A DNA stretch of 64,000 nucleotides, taken from Promicromonospora iranensis. Lineage in GTDB: Bacteria > Actinomycetota > Actinomycetes > Actinomycetales > Cellulomonadaceae. Made by a program: the position numbers and the translations under genes. The DNA lies in NCBI RefSeq assembly GCF_028994775.1, contig NZ_JAJQMN010000006.1, forward strand, positions 310,001 to 374,000, read 5' to 3'. Of the stretch, positions 31,168 through 40,831 are shown piece by piece (the stretch's first letter is position 1; every line of letters starts with the position of its first letter). The notes beneath the pieces were generated by a model, which saw only the letters and a list, made by a program, of their open reading frames with translations, made no database searches and was not told the origin of the DNA.

Positions 31168-32682
31168 ATGGGTACAGCGAGCTCACCGGGTGACGCCGCC
31201 GTGTCCCGGCAGGCCGCCGGGCACGGGTCAGGCCGTCGCGGCCAGGCGGCGCGCGGCGTGCGCGCCCTTCTCCAGGAGCACCCCGCGTGGGTGCTGCTGC
31301 GTTCGCGGAACGCCGCGGCCGCCGTCGTGCTGCTGGACCGCAACCTCGGCGCCCGCCGCAGGCTGCCCGTGGAGCAGCTCGCCGACCGGATCGACGACGA
31401 CCTCCCCGAGCTGCGCCGCGCGGGCTTCGAGCTGCCCTACTCCGGCTACTTCTACGTCTCGGAGTGGATCGACGACGGCGTGCTCGTGCGCCGTCGCGCC
31501 CCACAGGCTGCGGGCGAGCAGGGCGCCGAGACCGTCGAGCTGTCCGACGGCGCCCTCCTCGCCATCCGCTTCGTCTCCCGGCTGAGCAGGCCCCACCCGG
31601 CCGTGACGCCGTCCCGGCTCGGCACGGTGCTCGACGGCCTGCACACGCTCGCCGACGAGGCCGACCCCGACCCCGAGGCGCGGCTCGCGTCCCTGCTGGA
31701 GCAGCGCGCCGCCCTCGACGCCAGGATCGAGCGTGCCCGCCGGGGCGACGACGAGGCCCTGCCGCCGGACGCCGCCGCCGAGCGGGCCCGCGAGATCCTC
31801 GCCCTCGCCGGTGACATCCCCGCCGACCTGGCCCGCGTACGCACCGAGCTGGAGCGCACGGACCGCGAGCTGCGCCGCCGGCTCCTGGAGTCCGACGGCT
31901 CGCGCGACACATTCCTCGACGACATCTACCGCGGCGTGGACCACCTCGCCGAGTCCGAGGCAGGACGAGGCCTGGTCGCGTTCCGCGACCTGCTGCGGCA
32001 GGCGGAGCACACGGCGCAGGACGACGTCGGCCGCGTGCTCGACACCGTCCACCTGACGCCCGCGGAGGCGTCCGCCCTGCGCCGCCTCCTGCCCACGCTG
32101 CAGGACGCCGCCGACGAGCTCACCGACACCATGGCCACCCTGCGCCGTGCGCTGCAGCGCATGGTCCGGTCCGGCGAGCTGCCGGCCGAGCGCGCCCTGC
32201 GCCGTCTGCTCGGCGAGGCGCAGGACGCCGCCCTCGCGGCGGCCCCCGAGGTCACGCCGGGCGCCGAGATGCGTCTCCGGCTGCCCCTCGGGACCGTCGC
32301 GCCTCGGTCAGTGGGCGGCTTCGTGCCGCACAACCCGGGCAGGGAGGACGCCGAGGCGCCACCCGCCGCGCCGGCGGCACCCCCGCGGGCCGTCTCGCTC
32401 ACGGCGCTGCGGGCCATGGCCCGCGACTCCGAGATCGACGTGGACGAGCTGCGCGGGCACGTGAACGAGCGGGTCGGGGCCGTGGGCCGCGCCACCGTCG
32501 CGTCGGTGCTCGCCGCGCACCCCGCCACCCAGGGCGCCGCGAGCGTGGTCGGTCTGCTGACGCTCGCGGAGCAGAACGGTGTGGCCACCGGCAAGGACGA
32601 AGACGTGAACTGGCGGTCCTCGCGCGGCGTCGCGCGGCGGGCCGTACTACCCCAGCACCAGTTCGAGGAGCATGTCCCGTGA
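31168..32682 (+). CDS. jetA: JetA/MksF-like protein (DUF3375)
   Basis: Protein of 504 residues with the DUF3375 architecture: a winged-helix start (RALLQEHPAWVLLRSRNAAA), FYVSEWIDDGVLVRR near residue 110, then a long helical middle with DDIYRGVDHLAESEAGRGLV, and a C-terminal winged helix. In Wadjet and MksBEF complexes this kleisin-like subunit bridges the heads of the SMC-like ATPase. Length is normal for the family. Residues about 395-415 are an Ala/Pro linker. ATG 31168 follows a TACTCT box by eight bases. The stop overlaps jetB by four bases (GTGA), so production of the subunits is coupled. Family assignment rests on my reading of motifs and on gene order. Confidence 0.82.
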   Translation: MGTASSPGDAAVSRQAAGHGSGRRGQAARGVRALLQEHPAWVLLRSRNAAAAVVLLDRNLGARRRLPVEQLADRIDDDLPELRRAGFELPYSGYFYVSEWIDDGVLVRRRAPQAAGEQGAETVELSDGALLAIRFVSRLSRPHPAVTPSRLGTVLDGLHTLADEADPDPEARLASLLEQRAALDARIERARRGDDEALPPDAAAERAREILALAGDIPADLARVRTELERTDRELRRRLLESDGSRDTFLDDIYRGVDHLAESEAGRGLVAFRDLLRQAEHTAQDDVGRVLDTVHLTPAEASALRRLLPTLQDAADELTDTMATLRRALQRMVRSGELPAERALRRLLGEAQDAALAAAPEVTPGAEMRLRLPLGTVAPRSVGGFVPHNPGREDAEAPPAAPAAPPRAVSLTALRAMARDSEIDVDELRGHVNERVGAVGRATVASVLAAHPATQGAASVVGLLTLAEQNGVATGKDEDVNWRSSRGVARRAVLPQHQFEEHVP

Positions 32683-33401
32683 CCGAACCCGACGTGAGCA
32701 GGCCCGGCCCGGCAAGGCCCGGCACCACAGACCTCCGTAGCGCCCGTCCCGGGAGGCCCGCGGGCGGCGGCGCCACGCCGTCGGCGACCGGACGCGGCGG
32801 CCAGGAGACCGGCGGTGACGCCGGCGCGGGCGCCCACCTCTGGCCGGGCGACCACGGCACGCTGCCCGCTGCCGCCCGCCTCGCCCTGGCCCGCCTCGTG
32901 CGCGGCCCGTACCTGGCCGCCGACGCCGACCCGGACGTCTGGCGCGCGCTGCTGACCCATGAGGACGTGGTTCGCGAGCGCCTCTGCGACCAGTACCTGG
33001 ACCTGGTGGTCGACGCGGACGCGCAGGTCGCGTTCGTGCGCGACGTACCGGCCGCGGACGCGCCCCAGGTGGTGCGCGAGCTGAACCTGACGTTCCTGGA
33101 CACGGCTCTGCTGCTGCACCTGCGTGCCCTGCTGCTGGACTCGGCGGACGGCCGGGTGGCGATCAGCCGCGACGAGGCGGCCGACCATCTCGGCATGTAC
33201 CGGCGGCGCGGCGGCGGTTCGCCCATGGACTTCACGCGGCAGCTGGACGCGACATGGGCCCGGCTGATCGAGTCGGGCATGCTGGAGCCGCTCAGCGGGG
33301 ACCGGTGCGTGGTCTCGCCCGTGCTGCGGACCGTGTTCGGTGCGGACCAGGTAGCGGCGCTGAGCGCCGAGTACGCACGACTGGCGAAGGAGAGCGCATG
33401 A
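32679..33401 (+). CDS. jetB: JetB/MksE-like protein (DUF4194)
   Basis: Protein of 240 residues. After a Gly/Ala-rich N-terminus (residues 1-60) comes a DUF4194-like domain: AARLALARLVRGPYLAADAD, then LCDQYLDLVVDADAQVAFVR, and ELNLTFLDTALLLHLRALLL, ending in a winged-helix with MLEPLSGDRCVVSPVLRTVF. In Wadjet and Mks complexes this small subunit binds the JetA/MksF dimer and regulates the DNA-loading cycle. It begins with a GTG overlapping the jetA stop and ends overlapping the jetC ATG (ATGA), so the three genes form one tightly coupled operon. Confidence 0.8.
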   Translation: MTEPDVSRPGPARPGTTDLRSARPGRPAGGGATPSATGRGGQETGGDAGAGAHLWPGDHGTLPAAARLALARLVRGPYLAADADPDVWRALLTHEDVVRERLCDQYLDLVVDADAQVAFVRDVPAADAPQVVRELNLTFLDTALLLHLRALLLDSADGRVAISRDEAADHLGMYRRRGGGSPMDFTRQLDATWARLIESGMLEPLSGDRCVVSPVLRTVFGADQVAALSAEYARLAKESA

Positions 33402-36400
33402 ACACGCCCCACCCCGGACAGTGGCGCCTCGCGCGCGTCGAGCTGGTCAACTGGGGCACGTTCTCCGGGCACCACGTGGTGCCCGTGCCACGTGAGGGCT
33501 TCCTGCTCACCGGCCACTCGGGCTCGGGCAAGTCGTCGCTGGTCGACGCCGTCGCGGCGGTCCTGACGCCGCCGGAGCACCTGCGGTTCAACGTGGCGGC
33601 CGCCGGCACGGGTGCGACCGAGCGTGAGGCGGGCGACCGTGACGTCGTCTCGTACGTGCGCGGCGCGTGGCGGCACCGCACCGACGAGAGCACCGGCGAG
33701 GTGGTGGCCGACCACCTGCGTCCGGGCGCCACCTGGTCGGGCGTGCTGCTGCAGTACTCGAACGGCACCGACGCTCCTGACGGCACCGTGACGCTGGTGC
33801 GGCTGTTCCACCTCACGCGGGGCTCGTCGACGCCGTCGACGCTGCACGTGGTGCTGCCCGACGACGTGGGGCTGCTGGACCTCGAGCGCTACGTCCGGTC
33901 CGGTCCGGACGTCGCGGGCGTGACCGCCGCCTGGCCCACGGCGACGGTGAGCGAGCGGCACGGCCCGTTCGCCGCGGCGTTCACGCAGGCGCTGGGGATC
34001 GGCTCGGAGCAGGCGCTGGTGCTGCTGCACCGCACGCAGTCGGCGAAGAACCTGGGCAGCCTGGACGACCTGTTCCGCGGGCACATGCTGGACGAGCCGA
34101 ACACGTATCTGCTGGCCACCCAGGCGGTGGAGCAGTTCGCCGACGTCGCGCGCGCCTACGCCGACATCGAGACGTCGCGCCAGCAGATCGAGCACCTGAG
34201 CCGCCTCGCGACCCTCACGAAGGCGTACGACGAGGGCTCGGCGGCGGGCGTGCGCGCGGCGACCCTGCGCGGGTCGCTGGAGACGTTCAAGGACGCGTGG
34301 AAGCTCGACCTCGCCCACGGCGCGCTGGCGGAGGCGCGGGCGGCCGAGGAGCGCGCACAGCACCACCGGCAGGCGGCCGACACCGAGGTCGACGTCGCGG
34401 CGAACACGCATCAGCAGGCCGTGAACGTGCTCGGCGCGCGGGGCGGACAGGCGCTCGCCACGCAGGCCGACCGCCTCCAGCGGGCCGGCGAGATCGCGGC
34501 GCTGGTCCGCACGCGGCGTGGTGAGCTCGCCACCGACCTGCAGTCGGTCGGCATGAACATGCCCGAGACCTTCGCGGAGTTCGCGGCGCTCAAGGAGAAG
34601 GCCCGGTGGGAGCTCGGCGGGGCGAAGCCCCTGGCGACCGGCTCGGTCCCGACCCTGACGGGCGCCCTGCCCGCCGTCTCGCCGGCGCACTCGACGAGTC
34701 ACGTCCCGGCGCACGCGACGGGGCAGGTGCCTGCGGTCTCGGGCGCCGTCCCGTCGGCGGCGGGGGTCTCGACGGGTGCGCTACCCTCGGTCGCCACCGG
34801 TGCCGTCGCCACCGTCGGGCGGTCGCGCGCACCCGAGACGTTCGACGCGAACATCCGGGAGGCGCTGGCGGCCCGCTCCGCCGTCGGGCTGCGGCACGAG
34901 GCTCTCGCCACGCGGATCCAGGCGGTCCGGCAGACCCAGACGAACGTGCCCGCCGAGCTCGCCGAGGCCCGCCGGGCCGTGGCCGAGGCCGCGGGGCTGG
35001 ACATCTCGGTGCTGCCGTTCGCGGCGGAGCTGCTGCGGGTCCGCGAGGAGGACGCCGGGTGGCGTCCGGTGATCGAGGGCGTCCTTCGGCCGTTGGCCAC
35101 GCTCGTGCTCGTGGCCCCCGCGCACCGCGCCGCCGTCGCGAGCGCCGTCGAGGCCGGTCCCGGCCTGCGCTACCGCGTGGTCGGCGTGCGCAACGACGCG
35201 CCCCGCTCGGCCGACGACGCGTCGCTCGTGCACAAGGTGGAGGTGAAGGACGGCCCGATGTCGGGCTGGCTGCACCGGCGCCTGTCCGAGCAGTACGACT
35301 ACCTGTGCGTGGACGACCCCTCCGGGCTGGACCGGCACGAACGCGCGGTGACCCGGGAAGGGCTGGTCAAGCACGGGCCCGAGGAGATCGAGCAGCCGGT
35401 GCTGCCCGGCGTCGAGGACTGGGCGCTCGGCTGGGACGCCGACGACCGCCTCGACCAGCTCCTGGAGCTCGCGCGCGAGACGCAGGCGCGCCTCGCGGAG
35501 GCTGACGCCGCGGTGGCCGACGCCGTCGCCGAGCAGCGCGAGGCGGTGCGCAGGCAGCTGACGCTGCGTCACGTGGCGCGCCGCGAGTGGCGCGAGGTCG
35601 ACATCGAGACCGCCGAGGCGGACCTGACGGACGCCCAGGCGTCGTTCGACCGGCTGCTCGACGGCACGATGGACCTGCTGCAGGCGTCGCAGGACGTCGC
35701 GGCGGCCGAGACGCGGCTGGACCAGGCGCGGGCGGCCGCGGCGGTGGCCGCCGACACCCTGGCCGAGGCACGCGCTCACCGCCGCTCGCTGGAGCGCGTG
35801 GTCGCCGAGCTCGGCGACGCCCCGACCCACTCCATCCCGCCCGCGCACCGCGAGGAGCTGGAGAAGCGCTACGCCGCCGTGCGCACGACGGTGACGCACG
35901 AGGTGATCGACGACGTCTCGCTCACCGTGTCCCGCACGCTCGACGCGGAGCGGGAGGCCGGGCTGCGCACCTCGGGCGCGGCCGAGCGGGAGATCGTCGG
36001 GCTGCTGGCCGAGTTCCGACGGCGCTGGCCTGCCATCACCCGCGACCTGACGGCGCAGGTGGGCGACCGGTCGCGGTACCTCGAGGTGCTGGAGCGCATC
36101 CGTACGTCGCGGCTGCCGGAGCAGGAGGCGCGGTTCTCCGACCTCCTCACCGACCAGGCGCGCCGGGCCCTGCGCAAGCTCGCCGCCGAGATCCGGCAGG
36201 CGCCCGCGGCCATCCGCGAGCGGATCGTCGGGGTCAACACGTCCCTGCGCCGCTCCCCCTTCGACACGGACCGGTTCCTCGAGATCCGCGTCAAGGAGCG
36301 TCGCCCCGCGGCCGTCGAGGAGTTCCTCGCGACCCTCGACGCGCTCACCGGCGACACCGAGCCGGAGTACGAGGTGCTGGAGCGGCTGGTACGCCGCCTC

Positions 36401-37318
36401 GGGTCGAGCGACCCGGCCGACCGCGCCTGGCGCTCCCTCTGCCTGGACACCCGGCGGCACGTGCACTTCACGGGCGTCGAGGTCACGGCGGGCGGCATCT
36501 CCCTGGCCGTGCACGACTCCTCGGCCGGGCTGTCCGGCGGACAGCGGCAGAAGCTCGTCGTCTTCTGCCTGGCGGCCGCCCTGCGGTACCAGCTCGCCGG
36601 CGCCTCGGACTCCGCGACGCCCGCCTTCGGTTCCATCCTGCTGGACGAGGCCTTCGACAAGGCGGACACGGCGTTCACCCGCACCGCGATGGACACGTTC
36701 GCGGCGTTCGGGTTCCACATGATCCTGGCCACGCCGCTCAAGCTGCTGCAGACCCTCGAGGACTACGTGGGCGGCATCGGCCTCGCCACCTGCCGGGAGA
36801 TGCGGGAGTCGCGCGTGGACGTGGTCCTGCTGGAGTCCCCGTTGCCCGACGTCGACCCGGTCCCCTCCGCGATCCGGGGCGGCACGGGCGGGGGCGCGTC
36901 GACCGCACCGGCCGCACCGACCGCGCTGGCCGCGCCGACCGCACCGGCCGCACCGACCGCGCTGGCCGCACCGACTGCGGCGACCACACCGGCCGCGGCG
37001 ACCGCACCGGCGCTCCGGCCGACCGGCGGTGCGCACGCCGCTGCCGCGCCGGCCGGTGCCTCCGACGTTTCCGAGACGGGCGCCGAGGCCGGCACCGCGA
37101 CACCGCCACGCGGCTTCCCCGCCGTTTCTCCGCCGCCGCCGCCCGCCCCGGAGCAGGCTCCGGCGTCGGACACCGCAGGCCCGGGTGGAACGCGAGGCGC
37201 GGACGGCGTGGACGACCCCGACGAGCCGGACCTGGACTGGTCGGTGACCGTCACCCCCGAGGACCGGGGCGACGCGTCACCGGTCGCGCGGATGACCTCG
37301 CGCCGCCCGTCGCTCTAG
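33398..37318 (+). CDS. jetC: JetC/MksB-like SMC ATPase with unusual insert and tail
   Basis: SMC-like ATPase of 1306 residues, the DNA-translocating motor of Wadjet/Mks complexes. Walker [10 protein letters not shown] is near residue 39, the ABC signature LSGGQRQKL near 1045, and Walker [13 protein letters not shown] near 1081; long heptad-rich arms lie between (about 250-410 and 490-900). It is longer than the usual 1100 residues for two reasons: a Pro/Thr/Gly/Val insert at about 410-477 built of TGALP-like repeats inside the coiled coil, and a disordered Ala/Pro/Thr tail from about 1160. AAGGAG precedes ATG 33398. The last bases share a CTAG with the stop of the convergent cofE gene. No jetD nuclease gene follows. 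Confidence 0.85.
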   Translation: MNTPHPGQWRLARVELVNWGTFSGHHVVPVPREGFLLTGHSGSGKSSLVDAVAAVLTPPEHLRFNVAAAGTGATEREAGDRDVVSYVRGAWRHRTDESTGEVVADHLRPGATWSGVLLQYSNGTDAPDGTVTLVRLFHLTRGSSTPSTLHVVLPDDVGLLDLERYVRSGPDVAGVTAAWPTATVSERHGPFAAAFTQALGIGSEQALVLLHRTQSAKNLGSLDDLFRGHMLDEPNTYLLATQAVEQFADVARAYADIETSRQQIEHLSRLATLTKAYDEGSAAGVRAATLRGSLETFKDAWKLDLAHGALAEARAAEERAQHHRQAADTEVDVAANTHQQAVNVLGARGGQALATQADRLQRAGEIAALVRTRRGELATDLQSVGMNMPETFAEFAALKEKARWELGGAKPLATGSVPTLTGALPAVSPAHSTSHVPAHATGQVPAVSGAVPSAAGVSTGALPSVATGAVATVGRSRAPETFDANIREALAARSAVGLRHEALATRIQAVRQTQTNVPAELAEARRAVAEAAGLDISVLPFAAELLRVREEDAGWRPVIEGVLRPLATLVLVAPAHRAAVASAVEAGPGLRYRVVGVRNDAPRSADDASLVHKVEVKDGPMSGWLHRRLSEQYDYLCVDDPSGLDRHERAVTREGLVKHGPEEIEQPVLPGVEDWALGWDADDRLDQLLELARETQARLAEADAAVADAVAEQREAVRRQLTLRHVARREWREVDIETAEADLTDAQASFDRLLDGTMDLLQASQDVAAAETRLDQARAAAAVAADTLAEARAHRRSLERVVAELGDAPTHSIPPAHREELEKRYAAVRTTVTHEVIDDVSLTVSRTLDAEREAGLRTSGAAEREIVGLLAEFRRRWPAITRDLTAQVGDRSRYLEVLERIRTSRLPEQEARFSDLLTDQARRALRKLAAEIRQAPAAIRERIVGVNTSLRRSPFDTDRFLEIRVKERRPAAVEEFLATLDALTGDTEPEYEVLERLVRRLGSSDPADRAWRSLCLDTRRHVHFTGVEVTAGGISLAVHDSSAGLSGGQRQKLVVFCLAAALRYQLAGASDSATPAFGSILLDEAFDKADTAFTRTAMDTFAAFGFHMILATPLKLLQTLEDYVGGIGLATCREMRESRVDVVLLESPLPDVDPVPSAIRGGTGGGASTAPAAPTALAAPTAPAAPTALAAPTAATTPAAATAPALRPTGGAHAAAAPAGASDVSETGAEAGTATPPRGFPAVSPPPPPAPEQAPASDTAGPGGTRGADGVDDPDEPDLDWSVTVTPEDRGDASPVARMTSRRPSL
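36901..36972 (+). repeat. Two 36-bp tandem repeats in the jetC tail
   Basis: 36901-36936 and 36937-36972 are nearly identical and encode [12 protein letters not shown] twice. Further Ala/Thr/Pro codons follow. The tract shows expansion of the tail by slippage or unequal exchange. Confidence 0.8.
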
Positions 37319-38109
37319 GAGCCGTCAGCGCCCGGGGCCGCGCGACCGTCCGCGAGGCCCCGGGCGTAGGCCTCCGCGGAGCCCTCGCGGAACAGGTCGT
37401 CGGCGCTGTTCCGCACGAGGACGCGAGCGCCCGGGCCGTCGTCGGCGGTGACGTGGTGGCCCATGCCGCGCACGACGGCGACCGCCCGCCCGCTCGACTT
37501 GCCCCGGACCAGCTCGGAGGCCGCGGCGATCTCGTCGACGACGGCGGTGACCGTCACGTTGAGCGGGCGGCCGTGGGCGTCCGTGCTGCCGCGCAGGTCG
37601 TCGGTGGGCGCTATCCCCGCGCAGCCGATCGCGATGTCGACCAGCGCGTCGCGCCAGGGGCGGCCTGCCGTGTCCGTGACGACTACGCCGATGCGGCCCA
37701 GGCCCAGCCGCTGGGTGAGGGAGGCGCGGATCGTGCGGGCCGAGACGTCCGGGTCCACCGGCAGCAGCAGGACCGTGCCCTCCGGGGTGTTGCTGGCGTC
37801 CACCCCCGCGGCGGCCATCACCAGGCCGAGCTTGTTCTCGACGATCCGCAGCGGCGGCAGACCGGGGCGTTCCCGCAGGGCGACGACACGGACCGTCTCG
37901 TCGGTGATGGCCTGCTCGCGGTCGTCGGCGGCCACCACACGCCCCTCCGCCTTGGACACGATCTTCGAGGTGACGACGACGACGTCACCGTCCCGCGGCC
38001 GGTCCGGCTCGTCCAGACCGGCCAGGAGGTCGGCGACGAGCTCGCCGAGGTCGTCGCCGGGGCTGATCTCGGGCAGCCCGTCAGGGGCCCAGATGCTGAG
38101 TCTCTCCAC
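37315..38109 (-). CDS. cofE: Coenzyme F420-0:L-glutamate ligase
   Basis: GTP-dependent ligase of 264 residues that adds the gamma-linked glutamate tail to F420-0. Family blocks are [19 protein letters not shown] near residue 45, [20 protein letters not shown] near 95, [20 protein letters not shown] with [14 protein letters not shown] near 140-165, and [20 protein letters not shown]. It is a stand-alone CofE, not the two-domain FbiB of mycobacteria. The frame is open to 38160, but GTG 38109 gives the usual [15 protein letters not shown] start. Its stop shares a CTAG with the stop of jetC. Together with the importer at 6532-9475 it would allow imported F420-0 to be completed and retained. Confidence 0.92.
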   Translation of the reverse strand: MERLSIWAPDGLPEISPGDDLGELVADLLAGLDEPDRPRDGDVVVVTSKIVSKAEGRVVAADDREQAITDETVRVVALRERPGLPPLRIVENKLGLVMAAAGVDASNTPEGTVLLLPVDPDVSARTIRASLTQRLGLGRIGVVVTDTAGRPWRDALVDIAIGCAGIAPTDDLRGSTDAHGRPLNVTVTAVVDEIAAASELVRGKSSGRAVAVVRGMGHHVTADDGPGARVLVRNSADDLFREGSAEAYARGLADGRAAPGADGS

Positions 38110-38215
38110 CGGACCATCCTCACACCCGCGCGGGCCCACCTCGGTGCGGTAACCTGCCACGCGTCCACGTCACGTATGTCTGGTTCGTGCGGTGATCAGC
38201 AGGGGGAAGCTTCCG

Positions 38216-39793
38216 GTGTTGCACGACCCGCCCGCCCAGAGGACGGTTCCCGTACCGGAACCCGCCGCTCTGCGGCCGGGTGAACCACGCACGATCGGGC
38301 CGTTCCGAGTCCGTAGCCGGCTGGGTAGCGGCGGCATGGGCGACGTCTACCTCGGTACCTCGCGGCGCGGGCAGCAGATGGCCATCAAGCTGATCCGGGG
38401 GGCGCAGCTCGACGACGACGAGTTCCGCGCGCGATTCCGCCGTGAGGTGCGTGCCGCGGCCAAGGTGCGCAGCCGGTTCATCGCCAACCTGATCGACGCC
38501 GATCCCGACGCGGAGCTCCCCTGGCTCGCCACCGAGTACGTGCCGGGCCCCACCCTCGCGCAGGCACTGGCCGCACAGGGCCCGCTGCCGGAGGCGGAGG
38601 TGCTGCGCTTGGTGGCGGGGGTCGCGGAGGCGCTGCACGAGATGCATCGAGCCGGCCTCGTCCACCGGGACGTCAAGCCGGCCAACGTGATCCTCGGACC
38701 GGACGGGCCGCGCCTGATCGACCTGGGCGTCGTCGGCACGATCGACGCGACCCGCCTGACCCTGACCGGACAGCCGGTCGGCACGCCGGTGTACATGGCC
38801 CCCGAGCAGGCCTCGGGCAGCCGGGCGACGTCGGCCGCCGACGTCTGGGCGCTGGGTGCGCTGGCCTACTACGCCGCCACCGGCAACCGGCTCTTCGACG
38901 GTGACCACCCGGCGGTGGTGCTGTACCGGGTCTCGGCGGAGGAGCCCGCCTACGACGACTGCCCCACGTACCTGCGCCCGTTTCTCGACGCGTGCCTGGT
39001 CCGGGACCCGGACGGCAGGCCGTCGACCGACGCCATCCTGCGCTCCCTCGGCGTTCCCGACCCTGGCGCCGCCACCCTCCCCGTGGCTCTGCTCCGCACG
39101 CGAGCCCAGGTTCGCGCACGAGCTCAGGTCGGTACGCACGCATCTGGGCACATGACGGGCTCCGCGCCGCGCACACCGCGTCCCCGACGTCGCGTCCGGA
39201 TCATCGCGGGGGCGGCCGTCGGAGCAGCGGTGCTCGCCGGGACCACGTTCGGCGTCCTCGACCTGCTGAGCGGCGACGACGAGCTCGGCGGCGGCGCACC
39301 GCAGACACTGCCGCAGACCCAGACCCAGACGCCGAGCCAGACGCAGACCCAGACGCCGACGCAGACGGGCGCGCCGCCGGAGGACCGCCCGGAGCGGGTC
39401 CCGTCGCCGGTCGCCGACGGCACCCAGGAGCAGCCGTGGGCGTTGGGGAGCGAGCACAAGCTCGACAGCGCATCGTGCTGGATCGCGAGCGTCGACCAGG
39501 TGCAGGGGCGACTCGCCACCCTGACACTCTCGTGCGACCAGGCAGGGACCAGCCTCTACGAGACCCCGACGCCGAACCGGTGGCTGGGCGTGTTCGCCGT
39601 CGGGCAGGACGGGACCGTCCGGCAGAGCGACCGCGCGGACGCGACGGCGCAGGACACGTTCTGGACCCAGGGGAACCTCCCGGACCCCGCGGCGGTGACC
39701 ACCACCGTCACCCTGCCGGACGTCGGGCCGTTGGCCGCCGTGCTCGTCGAGCACAAGAACGGCTACGGCTCGTACTGGGCCGTCACGCCCTGA
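38216..39793 (+). CDS. Ser/Thr protein kinase with extracellular sensor domain
   Basis: Hanks-type kinase of 525 residues with one membrane helix. The glycine loop LGSGGMGDVYLG is near residue 36, catalytic loop HRDVKPANV near 150, metal loop DLGVVGT near 168 (DLG in place of the usual DFG), and MAPEQ near 200. After a basic juxtamembrane stretch comes the helix IIAGAAVGAAVLAGTTFGVL near residue 337, then a QT-repeat linker (PQTQTQTPSQTQTQTPTQTG) and an extracellular domain with two cysteines (SASCW and TLSCDQ). GTG 38216 follows AGGGGG; GTG 38192 is an alternative. Targets are unknown; the gene stands alone between convergent neighbours. Confidence 0.87.
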   Translation: MLHDPPAQRTVPVPEPAALRPGEPRTIGPFRVRSRLGSGGMGDVYLGTSRRGQQMAIKLIRGAQLDDDEFRARFRREVRAAAKVRSRFIANLIDADPDAELPWLATEYVPGPTLAQALAAQGPLPEAEVLRLVAGVAEALHEMHRAGLVHRDVKPANVILGPDGPRLIDLGVVGTIDATRLTLTGQPVGTPVYMAPEQASGSRATSAADVWALGALAYYAATGNRLFDGDHPAVVLYRVSAEEPAYDDCPTYLRPFLDACLVRDPDGRPSTDAILRSLGVPDPGAATLPVALLRTRAQVRARAQVGTHASGHMTGSAPRTPRPRRRVRIIAGAAVGAAVLAGTTFGVLDLLSGDDELGGGAPQTLPQTQTQTPSQTQTQTPTQTGAPPEDRPERVPSPVADGTQEQPWALGSEHKLDSASCWIASVDQVQGRLATLTLSCDQAGTSLYETPTPNRWLGVFAVGQDGTVRQSDRADATAQDTFWTQGNLPDPAAVTTTVTLPDVGPLAAVLVEHKNGYGSYWAVTP

Positions 39794-39806
39794 GCCGGCC
39801 GACGCG

Positions 39807-40799
39807 TCACCGCACCAGCTGGGGCAGCACCTCGCGGCCGAACGTCTCGATCCACTCGCGCTGGTTGCGGCCCACGTTGTGCAGGTAGATACGGTCGAAC
39901 CCGAGGTCCAGATACCGCTGGATCGACGATCGGTGCTCGTCCAGGTCGGCGGAGATCAGCACGCGCCCCTCGAAGTCCTCGGGCCGCACCATCCGCGCCA
40001 GCTGCGCGAAGTCGTGCGGCGAGCGGATGTCCGACCGGGGGAACCGCATGCCGCCCACCGGCCACTCGGTCAGGGCGTTGGTCACCGCTTCCTCGTGGGT
40101 GGGTGCCCAGGAGAGGTGGAGCTGCAACGCCTTGGGCAGCTGTCCCGGGTCGCGACCGGACTCGCGGGCGCCGTCGGCGAACCTGGTCAGCAGCGAGGCC
40201 ATCCGGTCAAGGGGTGCCGCCTGTGTGATCAGCCCGTCCGCCGTACGCCCCGCGCGACGGGCGGTGACCGGGCCGGCCGTCGCGACCAGGATCTCGGGGG
40301 CCACCTCCGGCATGGTCCACAAGCGGGTCGACTCCAGCTTGAAGTACGTGCCCGAATGCTTCACGTCGCGTCCGGCCAGCGACGCGGCGAAGAGCTTCTT
40401 GATGATCTCGACCGCCTCGAACATGCGGTTGATCCGCTCGGCGGCCTCCGGCCAGTAGCCGCCCACCACGTGCTCGTTGAGCGCCTCCCCCGAGCCGACG
40501 CCCAGCCAGTGCCGGCCCGGGTTCATCGCCGCGAGGGTCGCCGACGCCTGGGCCACCACCGCCGGATGCCACCGGAACGTCGGCGCCGTCACCGGCCCCA
40601 GGTCGCCCGTCGTGTGCTCAGCGGCTGCCGCGAGCACGTTCCAGACGAAGCCCGCCTGGCCCTGGTGCGGGGTCCAGGGCTGGAAATGGTCCGCCGCCAT
40701 GACGCCGGAGAAGCCGTGCGTCTCGGCGAGCGCCGCCAGCTCCACCGCCGTGCGGGGTGCGAACTGTTCGAGCATCGCGGCATAGCCGATGGTCACCAC
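39807..40799 (-). CDS. F420-dependent LLM-class oxidoreductase
   Basis: Luciferase-like TIM-barrel enzyme of 330 residues that uses F420. Typical blocks are MAADHFQPWTPHQGQAGFVW near residue 34 and NPGRHWLGVGSGEALNEHVV near 94, then ILVATAGPVTARRAGRTADG near 174; this is the pattern of the group that includes F420-dependent glucose-6-phosphate dehydrogenase and the TIGR03557 family. An F420-dependent dehydrogenase would recycle reduced F420 for the Ddn-like and PPOX enzymes seen elsewhere in the window. The start is the GTG at 40799, with TAGGCT six bases upstream. The substrate is not fixed by the sequence. Confidence 0.87.
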   Translation of the reverse strand: MVTIGYAAMLEQFAPRTAVELAALAETHGFSGVMAADHFQPWTPHQGQAGFVWNVLAAAAEHTTGDLGPVTAPTFRWHPAVVAQASATLAAMNPGRHWLGVGSGEALNEHVVGGYWPEAAERINRMFEAVEIIKKLFAASLAGRDVKHSGTYFKLESTRLWTMPEVAPEILVATAGPVTARRAGRTADGLITQAAPLDRMASLLTRFADGARESGRDPGQLPKALQLHLSWAPTHEEAVTNALTEWPVGGMRFPRSDIRSPHDFAQLARMVRPEDFEGRVLISADLDEHRSSIQRYLDLGFDRIYLHNVGRNQREWIETFGREVLPQLVR

Positions 40800-40805
40800 G
40801 CCGAC

Positions 40806-40811
40806 AGCCTA
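40806..40811 (-). promoter_or_regulatory. -10 box TAGGCT of the LLM gene
   Basis: TAGGCT is six bases before GTG 40799; this supports the first of the two adjacent GTG codons as start on a leaderless mRNA. Confidence 0.45.
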
Positions 40812-40831
40812 GACGCCGCGCCCGCGTGGGC

